Assembly: GCA_017503465.1 (NCBI GenBank)
Contig: JAFVSY010000028.1
Coordinates: 34,460 to 98,459, forward strand
DNA from: Tidjanibacter sp.
Lineage (GTDB): Bacteria; Bacteroidota; Bacteroidia; Bacteroidales; Rikenellaceae
Length of the DNA stretch: 64,000 nt
Direction of reading: 5' to 3'
Notes under the pieces: model-generated
What the model was told of the DNA's origin: nothing
Seen by the model: only the letters and a program-made list of their open reading frames with translations
Database searches by the model: none
Made by a program: the position numbers and the translations under genes
In this document: in pieces, positions 46,971-54,745 of the stretch
How positions within the stretch are numbered: position 1 is the stretch's first letter
How the letters are laid out: every line of letters begins with the position of its first letter

Positions 46971-46990
46971 TAAGGTATGTTTTAAGGTAA
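46971..46990 (+). repeat. 20-bp repeat, copy C (inverted, upstream of the start)
   Basis: TAAGGTATGTTTTAAGGTAA on the + strand is the exact reverse complement of copies A and B. It lies 18 bases upstream of the ATG at 46952. Confidence 0.9.
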
Positions 46991-47033
46991 TATGAGGTGG
47001 TTATATTGTGCCACTATATTGTTGATACAGAGC

Positions 47034-47963
47034 CTAATCGGTTTTTATGTTTTTGGACAACAGGCCGCGTGAAATTTGGCGGCGCATAAGCAGAAGATAT
47101 TTTGCCTTCTGTGGCTGTAACATCAGGGTGTAGCCCAGAGCCAACACAATGGTTGCCCCCCACTTGACAATCTCTGCTCCCCACCTGCGCCCATAGCCCC
47201 CCGTGCTCTTGGTGCGGATGCGTTCACTTTGGCCGATGCGCAGGCAGACGCGCTCGAAGTAGTCCCGAGTGAGTTTGGTGGGTGGGATAATGTGCTCTAT
47301 GGATGCAGTGGGCAGGTAGTAAATTTGCTCTCCTGCGCTGTGCAGTCGGGCATAGAGTTCCTTCTCCTCGCCCCCGAGCAGGGTGTTACCCTTGCGTCCG
47401 AGGTTGGGGTTGAAGGCTCCGTAGCGCACGATGGCCGAGCGGCGTAGGGCCATATTGCCACCACCGAAATACCTGCCCTCGGGGAATGGCCTTGCGGGTT
47501 CTCCGAGGTCGAGCGTGCCGGCAATGGGGCGCTCGGTGTAGCGGCACATCCACTTTGGGCGACCGCCTTCGTAGTGGGGTAGAATACGTCCGCCTGCGGC
47601 TGCCACCTCGGGGTGGGAGTCGAAGAAGCAGAGGTAGTCGTCAAGTAGCCCGGGAGAGGCAATCTCGTCGTCGTCAATGATGGCGATAATCTCGCCCCGA
47701 GCCACCTCTATACCCCTATTGCGTGCGTGCGAGAGGCCCTGATTTTTCTCCTCGGTGAGCACCAAGTTGACCTCGGGATGGGCCGCAATGAATTCGCCGA
47801 CCACCTCGGCGGTGTTGTCGGAGGAGTTGTTGTTCACCACCACAGCCTCCCACAGCGCACTCTCCAGCCTCTGCTCCAACAACGATTGGAGCATTGGGCC
47901 GATGCGGTGTGCGCCGTTGTAGGTGGCAATCACAAGCGATATGCGGGGGCAAATCAGGTCCAT
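47034..47963 (-). CDS. Glycosyltransferase family 2
   Basis: This 309-residue protein starts with SLVIATYNGAHRIGPMLQSLLEQ and has VVVNNNSSDNTAEVV and IIAIIDDDEI, the GT-A DXD-type metal site. A further acceptor-site stretch is GGEEKELYARLHSAGEQIYYLP. The C-terminus has a hydrophobic membrane-association stretch (IVLALGYTLMLQP). It transfers a sugar from a nucleotide donor to a surface glycan; the sugar cannot be inferred. The stop is 81 bases from the Cys-rich gene. Confidence 0.9.
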   Translation of the reverse strand: MDLICPRISLVIATYNGAHRIGPMLQSLLEQRLESALWEAVVVNNNSSDNTAEVVGEFIAAHPEVNLVLTEEKNQGLSHARNRGIEVARGEIIAIIDDDEIASPGLLDDYLCFFDSHPEVAAAGGRILPHYEGGRPKWMCRYTERPIAGTLDLGEPARPFPEGRYFGGGNMALRRSAIVRYGAFNPNLGRKGNTLLGGEEKELYARLHSAGEQIYYLPTASIEHIIPPTKLTRDYFERVCLRIGQSERIRTKSTGGYGRRWGAEIVKWGATIVLALGYTLMLQPQKAKYLLLMRRQISRGLLSKNIKTD

Positions 47964-48027
47964 AAATAGGGTGGTTTAGCAGGCCCACCTGTGGGCGTTT
48001 GTATTGTGTTTGGCTACAAAAAATGTT

Positions 48028-49350
48028 CTACTTGGCAAAGAGGCCCTCGACATCGCTCCACACGCAGTCGTTGTTGTCGGCAGCGTTGATGCCGAGGATG
48101 TGGGTGATGATGAGGTGGTCGTTGAGATTTTGGAACACCTTGTCGTGGGTGTAGCCACGTTTGAAGGCGGGGCCAAAGCCGTAGAAGACCATATGCATAT
48201 CGCGGTGGAAGGGGTCGTAGCCGTGGCTGGAAGCCTTTGGCGAGGGTTTGCCCGCGGTGGCGTTCTTGTTGTAGACCACCTTCCAACCCGTTTCGGCCAG
48301 CAGCACGATGGGGTAGATGCGGTCGGTGTAGGTGCCGTAGTGGTACTCCTTGGGCATATTCTCACGCAACCACACGCGATAGTGGCCCTCCTGCTCGTGA
48401 GCCTTGAGGATGTTGTAAATCTCCTGTGTTTCGGCAAGGTTGCGGGGCTCGAGGGTTACGGGGTTGGAGTTGTAGTAGTAGCGGATGCGGTCGGGAATGA
48501 GCGAGTAGATGTTGTAGAACTTGTTGGGGTCAAGTTCGGTCATTCCGTGGTCGGCGGTGAAGATGAAGTTGATGTTGTCGTAGACGGGCGACTTGCGCAC
48601 CTCCCTGAGGAAGTAGGCCAGCACATCGTCAATCTCCTCCACCACCTGTTTGGTCTGCACGGAGGTGGGGCTGTAGGAGTGCTCAATGGCGTCGGGTTCG
48701 TCGAAGTACCACATCGTCAGGTTGGGTATTTCCTCCACCTTGGGGTTGCACAGGGCACCCAGCACCATATCGGCCAACTGTCGGCGGGTGCGCTTCGAGT
48801 CGTAGGAAACGGCCACGGTGGGTTTGCGGCCATTCACGGCTGCGTCCACGCCAACCCAACCGTAGACGTGGGCGATAAGCCCTTGGCGTTCAACGGTGTT
48901 CCAGATGGGCTCACCCTTGTAGAAGGCGGCGTTCTCGCGTGCGGCAGCATCGGAGATGGCGTAGCTCTTACCCATCGACTTGTCGTAGAAACTGTTGTTC
49001 ACGATGCCGTGGTGGTCGGGGTGCAGACCCGTGGCCATAGCGTAGTGGTTGGGGAAGGTGTTGCTGGGGAAGCAGGGCATAATCTCCGAGTAGACACCCA
49101 CGCTGGCAACCGAGTCAAGCGTTGGGGTATCGTACATCGAGGCCAGGTCGTGGCGGAAGGCGTCCATAGAGAGGATAACCACGTGGCGGCCTTCGTATGC
49201 CGACTCGCCCTCGTTCTTGTTGTTTTCTTGCTCGGTGTCGGGTTTGTTGGGCTTGTTGTCGGGCCTTTGTACGGGTATCACACGGGGGCCGCAACCAACA
49301 AATACCAGAGTCAGCATCAGTGCCCAAAGGAGGTTGAGTGTTCTTTTCAT
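48028..49350 (-). CDS. Type I phosphodiesterase/nucleotide pyrophosphatase lipoprotein
   Basis: From the ATG at 49350 the protein has 440 residues with a lipobox (LVFVGC). The alkaline-phosphatase-superfamily metal sites are visible: D in VVILSMDAFRHDL, the nucleophile T in PSNTFPNHY, D and H in EPDAIEHSY, D-H in FTADHGM and H in SSHGYDP. These proteins hydrolyse phosphodiesters or pyrophosphates of nucleotides or lipids at the cell surface. The ATG at 49377 would add nine residues. A divergent promoter region separates it from glmM. Confidence 0.88.
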   Translation of the reverse strand: MKRTLNLLWALMLTLVFVGCGPRVIPVQRPDNKPNKPDTEQENNKNEGESAYEGRHVVILSMDAFRHDLASMYDTPTLDSVASVGVYSEIMPCFPSNTFPNHYAMATGLHPDHHGIVNNSFYDKSMGKSYAISDAAARENAAFYKGEPIWNTVERQGLIAHVYGWVGVDAAVNGRKPTVAVSYDSKRTRRQLADMVLGALCNPKVEEIPNLTMWYFDEPDAIEHSYSPTSVQTKQVVEEIDDVLAYFLREVRKSPVYDNINFIFTADHGMTELDPNKFYNIYSLIPDRIRYYYNSNPVTLEPRNLAETQEIYNILKAHEQEGHYRVWLRENMPKEYHYGTYTDRIYPIVLLAETGWKVVYNKNATAGKPSPKASSHGYDPFHRDMHMVFYGFGPAFKRGYTHDKVFQNLNDHLIITHILGINAADNNDCVWSDVEGLFAK

Positions 49351-49366
49351 CGCATTAAGTTTTTGT

Positions 49367-49412
49367 TTTGTAAACAAAAATACAAAAAATTATTATTTTT
49401 GTGCTTAACAAA
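49367..49412. promoter_or_regulatory. Overlapping divergent promoters (phosphodiesterase / glmM)
   Basis: On the + strand TTTG (49367-49370) and TATTTTTG (49394-49401) face glmM. On the - strand TATTTTTG (49375-49382) faces the phosphodiesterase gene, with TTTG at 49409-49412. The two -7 boxes lie between the two -33 elements within 46 bases. Both spacers (23 and 26) are longer than the usual 19-20. Confidence 0.5.
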
Positions 49413-49472
49413 GCGACTTTAGGCCGACTTTTCGGAGAGAAGAACAACAAAATAATATGGTACGATAGAGAA

Positions 49473-50867
49473 ATGACACTTATTAAATCCATTTCCGGTA
49501 TTCGAGGCACCATCGGTGGCCCCCAGGGTGATAACCTCACCCCCATTGACATTGTGAAATTTGTAACCGCCTATGTGCGTCTTATCGGTGAGCAACACCC
49601 CGACCAGAGGCTGAAGGTGGTTGTGGGGCGTGATGCAAGGCTTTCGGGCGAGATGGTCGAGAATATTGTTGTCGGTACCTTGCTGGGCTGTGGCGTGGAT
49701 GTGGTGGTCCTCGGGCTTTGCACCACTCCGGGTACGGAGTTGGCCGTAACGAGTCGTGGGGCCCACGGAGGTATCATTCTTACCGCCTCCCACAACCCCA
49801 AGCAGTGGAATGCACTCAAACTGCTTGGCTCGGCCGGCGAATTCCTCTCCGATGCGGAGGGCAAGAGGGTGCTTGCCTATGCGGAGGAGACCGATTGGAA
49901 GTTCCCCGAGATTGACCACATTGGCCGCGTTGTGGAGCGTGTGGACTTCAACCGTGAGCACATCGAGAGTGTGCTCGCACTGCCCGCAGTGGACGTGGAG
50001 GCCATCAAGGCCAAACGCTTCAAGGTGGTTGTGGACGCAGTGAACTCGGTGGGTGGCACAGTAATTCCCGACCTGCTTGAGGCCCTCGGCGCGGAGGTTA
50101 TCAGGCTCAACTGCGAGCCCACGGGTAACTTTGCCCACAATCCGGAGCCCATCCCTGCCAACCTCACCGAGATTTGCAGCGTGGTGGCCAAAGAGCACGC
50201 CGACCTGGGCGTGGTGGTAGACCCCGATGTGGACCGCTTGGCCCTGGTGTGTGAGGATGGCGAGATGTTTGGCGAGGAGTACACCCTTGTGGCTTGTGCC
50301 GACTACATCCTCTCGTTGCAGGGAGGTGGCAACACCGTGTCGAACCTCTCCTCCAGCCGTGCCCTGCGCGACGTTACCGAGCGACACGGAGGCTCCTATG
50401 CAGCCTCAGCCGTGGGCGAGGTAAACGTGGTGGCCAAGATGAAGGAGGTGGGCGCAGTGATTGGTGGCGAGGGTAATGGCGGTGTCATCTACCCCGAGTC
50501 GCACTATGGTCGCGATGCACTTGTGGGTGTGGCCCTCTTCCTCTCGCTGTTGGCACACAAAGGGTGCCGTATGAGTGAGCTCAAGGCTACTTACCCCCAA
50601 TACCACATCTCCAAAAACAAGATTCAACTCACTCCCGACATTGACGTGGACAAGGTGTTGGCCATTATGCTCAACCGCTACACCGACTACAACGTGACAG
50701 ATATCGACGGTGTGAAAATCGATTTCCCCACCGAGTGGGTACACCTGCGTAAGAGCAACACCGAGCCCATCATCCGCATCTACTCCGAGAGCCGCGACGA
50801 GGATTCGGCCGAGAGGTTGGCACGCGGTATTATGAACGAGATTGGCGAGATTGTCAAAGCTCACTAA
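49473..50867 (+). CDS. glmM: Phosphoglucosamine mutase / phosphohexomutase
   Basis: From the ATG at 49473 the protein has 464 residues. It carries the phosphoserine motif TASHNP (S106), the metal-binding loop DPDVDRLAL, the sugar-binding EGNGGVIYPESHYGRDALVG and the phosphate-binding SNTEPIIRIYSES. It interconverts glucosamine-6-P and glucosamine-1-P for UDP-GlcNAc, peptidoglycan and LPS synthesis; a phosphomanno/glucomutase role is not excluded. The frame is open further upstream (to 49401), but that overlaps the -7 box. Confidence 0.9.
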   Translation: MTLIKSISGIRGTIGGPQGDNLTPIDIVKFVTAYVRLIGEQHPDQRLKVVVGRDARLSGEMVENIVVGTLLGCGVDVVVLGLCTTPGTELAVTSRGAHGGIILTASHNPKQWNALKLLGSAGEFLSDAEGKRVLAYAEETDWKFPEIDHIGRVVERVDFNREHIESVLALPAVDVEAIKAKRFKVVVDAVNSVGGTVIPDLLEALGAEVIRLNCEPTGNFAHNPEPIPANLTEICSVVAKEHADLGVVVDPDVDRLALVCEDGEMFGEEYTLVACADYILSLQGGGNTVSNLSSSRALRDVTERHGGSYAASAVGEVNVVAKMKEVGAVIGGEGNGGVIYPESHYGRDALVGVALFLSLLAHKGCRMSELKATYPQYHISKNKIQLTPDIDVDKVLAIMLNRYTDYNVTDIDGVKIDFPTEWVHLRKSNTEPIIRIYSESRDEDSAERLARGIMNEIGEIVKAH

Positions 50868-50883
50868 GGACACAATGTTCTGT

Positions 50884-50951
50884 CGAGCCCTGCTCCGAAA
50901 ATGGTGTGGGGCTCGATGAATGAATAAACTCCTTCGGGGCACTCCCGAAGG
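50884..50951 (+). terminator. Two hairpins between glmM and cstA
   Basis: CGAGCCC (50884-50890) pairs with GGGCTCG (50909-50915), and CCTTCGGG (50931-50938) pairs with CCCGAAGG (50944-50951). No T run follows, so it may act as an attenuator or mRNA stabiliser rather than a classical terminator. Confidence 0.5.
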
Positions 50952-50986
50952 GCAAAACCACAACTACTTAAAGAACACCAAACGAA

Positions 50987-52471
50987 ATGATTACCTTCCT
51001 TGTATGCTTGGCCCTACTCATTGTGGCTTACTTTACATACGGTGGCGTACTGTGTCGAGTTGCCGGCGTGCGCAACACAACCGAGGTGCCCTCCAAAACA
51101 ATGTACGATGGCGTGGACTACATCCCAATGCCAAGGTGGAAAACCTTTCTCATTCAGTTGCTTAACATTGCCGGCCTGGGCCCCATCTTTGGTGCTCTGC
51201 TGGGTGCCGCCTATGGCCCCGTGGCCTTTGTGTGGATTACCCTCGGCGGTATCTTCTTTGGTGCTATGCACGACCTGCTGTCGGGCGTTATCTCGCTGCG
51301 CAATGGTGGTTTGAGCCTGCCGGAGATTGTGGGTAAGTACCTCGGTGGTGGCACCAAGGTGGTTATGCGCTACTTCTCGGTCTTTCTGATGATTTTGGTG
51401 GGTGCCGTGTTTATGTCGCAACCCGCCGAGCTCATTGCCGAGCGCATCACCGCCCCCGCACTCGATGCCGTGGCCTTCACCAGCCCTGCAGGACACTCGT
51501 TCAGTTGGTTGCTGTTGATAATTTTGGGCATTATTTTGGTCTACTATGTGGTGGCCACTCTGTTGCCCGTGGACAAGATTATCGGTAAAATCTACCCCCT
51601 CTTTGGCGGTCTGCTTATCTTTATGGCCGGAGGCGTTCTGCTTGCTCTCTTCACCACCTACGGTTCGGCTATTCCCGAATTCACGGGCTTCAAGAATATG
51701 CACGCTGCGGCCGACAAGATGCCACTCGTGCCGATGCTCTTCACCACCATCGCCTGTGGTGCCATCTCCGGTTTCCACGCCACGCAGTCGCCACTTATGG
51801 CCCGCTGTATGCGCAACGAGAACGAGAGCCGAGTGGTGTTCTACGGAGCAATGATTTCCGAGAGCGTCATCGCACTCATTTGGGCCGCCATAGGTATGGC
51901 CTTCTGGGGTGGCGTTGAGGGACTCAATGGTGCCATTGCAGAGTTTGGCGGCAAGGCCTCAATCCTCGTGGACAAGATTGCCGTGGCCTCAATGGGCGAA
52001 TTCCTCGCCTACTTTGTCATCTTCGGTGTGGTTGCTTGCGCCATCACTTCGGGCGACACAGCCTTCCGTAGCGCAAGGCTCATCGTGGCCGATATGGCAA
52101 ACATCGAGCAGAAAACCATCCGTAAGCGTCTGCTGATTTGCTTGCCTATCTTTGCCATTGGCCTCTCCATCATCCTGCTGCTCCCCTTCGGTACAATGTG
52201 GAGCTACTTTGCGTGGGCCAATCAGGCACTCTCGGTCTTCACGCTGTGGACCATCACTGTGTGGCTGCACCACCGCAAAAAGAACATTTGGCTCGCACTC
52301 ATTCCGGCCATCGTGATGACCTATGTGTGCTCGAGCTACATATTCGTTTCGCCCCTGATGTTCGGTATGGCCAACCGCACCGTGGCCTACATCTTGGGCG
52401 GTGTACTCACCCTGCTAATCTCGGCATTTATGCTCCGCAAAGTCTTCAACTATGGCAAAAAATCTGCTTAA
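50987..52471 (+). CDS. cstA: CstA-family carbon starvation/peptide or pyruvate transporter
   Basis: This 494-residue protein has about fourteen hydrophobic segments. Family features are AGLGPIFGALLGAAYGPVAFVWITLGGIFFGAMHDLLSGVISLRNGG in the first third, GAISGFHATQSPLMARCM in the middle and GDTAFRSARLIVADM later. CstA proteins import pyruvate or peptides during carbon starvation. It is shorter than the 700-residue E. coli protein, as usual in Bacteroidetes. The TPR-like gene overlaps its end by 20 bases. Confidence 0.9.
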   Translation: MITFLVCLALLIVAYFTYGGVLCRVAGVRNTTEVPSKTMYDGVDYIPMPRWKTFLIQLLNIAGLGPIFGALLGAAYGPVAFVWITLGGIFFGAMHDLLSGVISLRNGGLSLPEIVGKYLGGGTKVVMRYFSVFLMILVGAVFMSQPAELIAERITAPALDAVAFTSPAGHSFSWLLLIILGIILVYYVVATLLPVDKIIGKIYPLFGGLLIFMAGGVLLALFTTYGSAIPEFTGFKNMHAAADKMPLVPMLFTTIACGAISGFHATQSPLMARCMRNENESRVVFYGAMISESVIALIWAAIGMAFWGGVEGLNGAIAEFGGKASILVDKIAVASMGEFLAYFVIFGVVACAITSGDTAFRSARLIVADMANIEQKTIRKRLLICLPIFAIGLSIILLLPFGTMWSYFAWANQALSVFTLWTITVWLHHRKKNIWLALIPAIVMTYVCSSYIFVSPLMFGMANRTVAYILGGVLTLLISAFMLRKVFNYGKKSA

Positions 52472-53156
52472 ACCCACCGCCCACCAGACCTTCCGCATCG
52501 TTCACGACAAGGAGGCCAAAGGGAGCGACCTCAATTTCGGGGCCGAACTCGCACGCTCACGCAAGGCCGAGACCGAAAACAAGTTTGAGGAGGCCTGCAA
52601 CATCCGCTTTGCAGCAGTGCAGGCCCTCGTAGACCTGCTCCCCGAAGATGAAAATGTGGAGCTCGATTGGGATGATGCACCCACCCAAGAGGCTCTGGTG
52701 CTCCTCTACTGCTCGGCAGTGGATTTTTTCCTTGTGGGCGACTGGGAGATGTGCGCCGCGCAACTCGAAATGCTCCTCGACCTCGATAGCGAAGACCACT
52801 TGGAGGCTTCCGTACAACTTGCATACACCTACGTTGCTATGGGCGAATATGACTCCTTTGACGAGGTAATCAACGACATCAGCGACAAGGTCCCCGACCG
52901 CACACTGCTCCTCCTCTGGAGCGACTTCCTCCGCACCGGCCGACTTCCCGAGGGCGAACTCCAACGCTTCAAGCGTAACTTCGCCCCGTGGTGGAAGGAG
53001 TGGACCGCCGAGGAACATCGAGTGAACGATTGGTACCTGTCGCAAATCGCTTCCGAGCGCCCCTCCAAAGAGGCCTTGGCAAGAGAACTCTGGATACAAA
53101 CCGAACACATCTGGGCCACCAATACCCCCTTCATCGAAGCCCTGCGCCAAGGGTAG
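52452..53156 (+). CDS. Tetratricopeptide-like cytosolic protein
   Basis: This 234-residue protein has no signal peptide or membrane helix. Helical pairs around residues 30-155 (FEEACNIRFAAVQALVDLLPED, EALVLLYCSAVDFFLVGDWEMCAAQLEMLLDLDSEDHLEASVQLAYTYVAMGEYDSFDEVI) look like degenerate TPR units. The rest is acidic, ending in a helix (EALARELWIQTEHIWATNTPF). The start overlaps cstA by 20 bases, so expression is coupled to cstA. Function unknown. Confidence 0.7.
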   Translation: MAKNLLKPTAHQTFRIVHDKEAKGSDLNFGAELARSRKAETENKFEEACNIRFAAVQALVDLLPEDENVELDWDDAPTQEALVLLYCSAVDFFLVGDWEMCAAQLEMLLDLDSEDHLEASVQLAYTYVAMGEYDSFDEVINDISDKVPDRTLLLLWSDFLRTGRLPEGELQRFKRNFAPWWKEWTAEEHRVNDWYLSQIASERPSKEALARELWIQTEHIWATNTPFIEALRQG

Positions 53157-53178
53157 TGGCGTTTTCTTCTACGATTTT

Positions 53179-53214
53179 GAGCCTGCCTAACAAAAAAACT
53201 TGTTAGACAGGCTC
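53179..53214. terminator. Terminator-like hairpin after the TPR gene
   Basis: GAGCCTG-C-CTAACAA pairs with TTGTTAG-A-CAGGCTC: 14 pairs with one mismatch around an A-rich loop. It lies between convergent genes and may serve both. Confidence 0.7.
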
Positions 53215-53349
53215 ATTCACACATATAAACTAAACCTATTTGTTGTATCCGCTACGAAGGCAGTGTGGTGGCGCAAGTGTATCTACGCTTGTGGTTGGTT
53301 TTGTGGCATTGCAGCTCACGCCACCCACACACGCCATCCGCAATGGTCC

Positions 53350-53790
53350 CTAATAGTCGATACGCACAAAGTCGCCACTCTTGTTGAACACGAGGTCGAG
53401 GTCGTTGTCCAACTCCACATCGAGGTGGCGGTCATCACGAGTGATTTGCACAATCACGTTGGAGGGGTAGTTGGTCTTGACGTAGTCCAAAATCTTGGCC
53501 GGCACGAGCCCATCGGGCACCTTAGTGCCGTGGCAATCGATGTCCTTCCAATCGCCACTGCGGCTGAACTCAACCTTGGTGCCGTTGGTGAAGTAGACAT
53601 CATAGTCGTAGGTGAAGTCGTCATACTCTTTGACCACCCTTGAGATGGTCAGGTCGCCAAAGTGCTGCTCAATGAGTGCTTGCGAAGCCTGTGGCAAATT
53701 GGCGGGGGTAATAGCCCTGTCGTCTTTTTCGCAACTCGCCAACATCATCAGCGAGGCCATTGCAGTCAGAAGAAAATTCATACGTTTCAT
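53350..53790 (-). CDS. PepSY-like (putative beta-lactamase-inhibitor-like) lipoprotein
   Basis: From the ATG at 53790 the protein has 146 residues with a lipobox (LMMLASC). It contains two similar beta-alpha units (ALIEQHFGDLTISRVVKEYDDFTYDYDVYFTNGTKVEFSRSGDW and KILDYVKTNYPSNVIVQITRDDRHLDVELDNDLDLVFNKSGDF), the PepSY-like pattern of small periplasmic proteins common in Bacteroidetes. Function unknown. The ATG at 53805 is possible but lies only 13 bases from the predicted transcription start. Confidence 0.8.
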   Translation of the reverse strand: MKRMNFLLTAMASLMMLASCEKDDRAITPANLPQASQALIEQHFGDLTISRVVKEYDDFTYDYDVYFTNGTKVEFSRSGDWKDIDCHGTKVPDGLVPAKILDYVKTNYPSNVIVQITRDDRHLDVELDNDLDLVFNKSGDFVRIDY

Positions 53791-53824
53791 AGTTTTTGTA
53801 GACATTTCAATTTTGTTCTTTTTA

Positions 53825-53855
53825 CAAAAATAGACAAAAAATCTTTATTTGCAAC
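53825..53855 (-). promoter_or_regulatory. Promoter of the PepSY-like gene
   Basis: On the - strand TATTTTTG (53825-53832) fits TAnnTTTG, with GTTG (53852-53855) 19 bases upstream. The transcript would start near 53818, about 28 bases before the ATG at 53790. Confidence 0.6.
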
Positions 53856-53950
53856 ACTTATGCAAAAAAAGTGCCACCGATTTAATGTAGATTTAACACA
53901 GCGGGGGCGGACACCTCTATATATAACACGTGCGAAGAGGTACAGCCCTA

Positions 53951-53991
53951 AAAAAGAAAAGCGAAACCCCTGTTTCTGGAGTGTCGCTTTT
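53951..53991 (-). terminator. Terminator of rsmG
   Basis: AAAAGCGA (53957-53964) pairs with TCGCTTTT (53984-53991) with a further CCCC/GGAG inner pairing. The A5 run at 53951-53955 gives a T run on the - strand. Confidence 0.6.
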
Positions 53992-54014
53992 GTGTCAGAT
54001 GGTTGGCAGTATGG

Positions 54015-54638
54015 CTATCGCCGTGCGTAGATGACCTTCTTGGTGTCGAAAAATTCCTCCTCGAAGAGGTCGCCAATCTCGTGGATGTCGCAACGCAAGC
54101 GTGCAGCGGCGAGTTCCTCGGCCAAGTCGCCACCCTTCAGGATGAGCATTCCGTTGGGTAGCGAACCCTTCTGGCCCGCGCGTAGTTTAGGCAGGGCCCA
54201 CCCCTTGAGGGTTTTCATATCCGTAACCGCGCGGCTCACCACATAGTCAAACTCACCCTTCACCGCCTCAATGCGGGCATTCACGGGGGTTACGTTGGTG
54301 AGCCCCAAGGCCGAGGCCACCTCCCGCACCACCGTAATCTTCTTGCCGATGCTGTCCACGGCCGTAAACTCCACCTCGGGGAAGAGTATGGCCAGCGGAA
54401 TGGTGGGGAAGCCACCACCACAGCCGATGTCGCACACCCGAGCACCGGCCTCAAAGGTGCACACCTTGGCTATGGCCAGCGAGTGGAGCACGTGGCGCAC
54501 ATAGAGTTCGTCAATATCCTTGCGCGACACCACGTTGATTTTGGCGTTCCACTCGGCATAGAGTGCCCCGAGCGCATCAAACCTGCGCTGCTGCTCCTCG
54601 TTGAGGCTGAAATATTTTCCGATAATCTCCGGTTGCAT
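54015..54638 (-). CDS. rsmG: 16S rRNA (guanine527-N7)-methyltransferase
   Basis: This 207-residue protein has the class I methyltransferase SAM site VCDIGCGGGFPTIPLAILFPEVEFTAVDSIGKKITVVREVASALGL and the family motif VVSRAVTDMKTLKGWALPKL. The enzyme methylates N7 of G527 in 16S rRNA. It runs 3' into a terminator and starts about 80 bases after the FAD oxidoreductase gene, with a GTCTAACGACTTA-type repeat in between. Confidence 0.94.
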   Translation of the reverse strand: MQPEIIGKYFSLNEEQQRRFDALGALYAEWNAKINVVSRKDIDELYVRHVLHSLAIAKVCTFEAGARVCDIGCGGGFPTIPLAILFPEVEFTAVDSIGKKITVVREVASALGLTNVTPVNARIEAVKGEFDYVVSRAVTDMKTLKGWALPKLRAGQKGSLPNGMLILKGGDLAEELAAARLRCDIHEIGDLFEEEFFDTKKVIYARR

Positions 54639-54639
54639 A

Positions 54640-54745
54640 TAATAATATTATGGTCTAAAATCTTATAGTCTAACGACTTATTGATATCTGCATTGAAAAT
54701 GCGCCATAATTTTCCATTTTCAATTTTCCATTTTCAATTTTTTGG
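54640..54745. repeat. Dispersed repeats between rsmG and the FAD oxidoreductase
   Basis: GGTCTAAAATCTTATAGTCTAACG (54651-54674) belongs to the CGTCTAACG family. Tandem TTTTCCATTTTCAATTTTCC units (54708-54742) run into the oxidoreductase stop codon (54720-54722). Confidence 0.75.
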
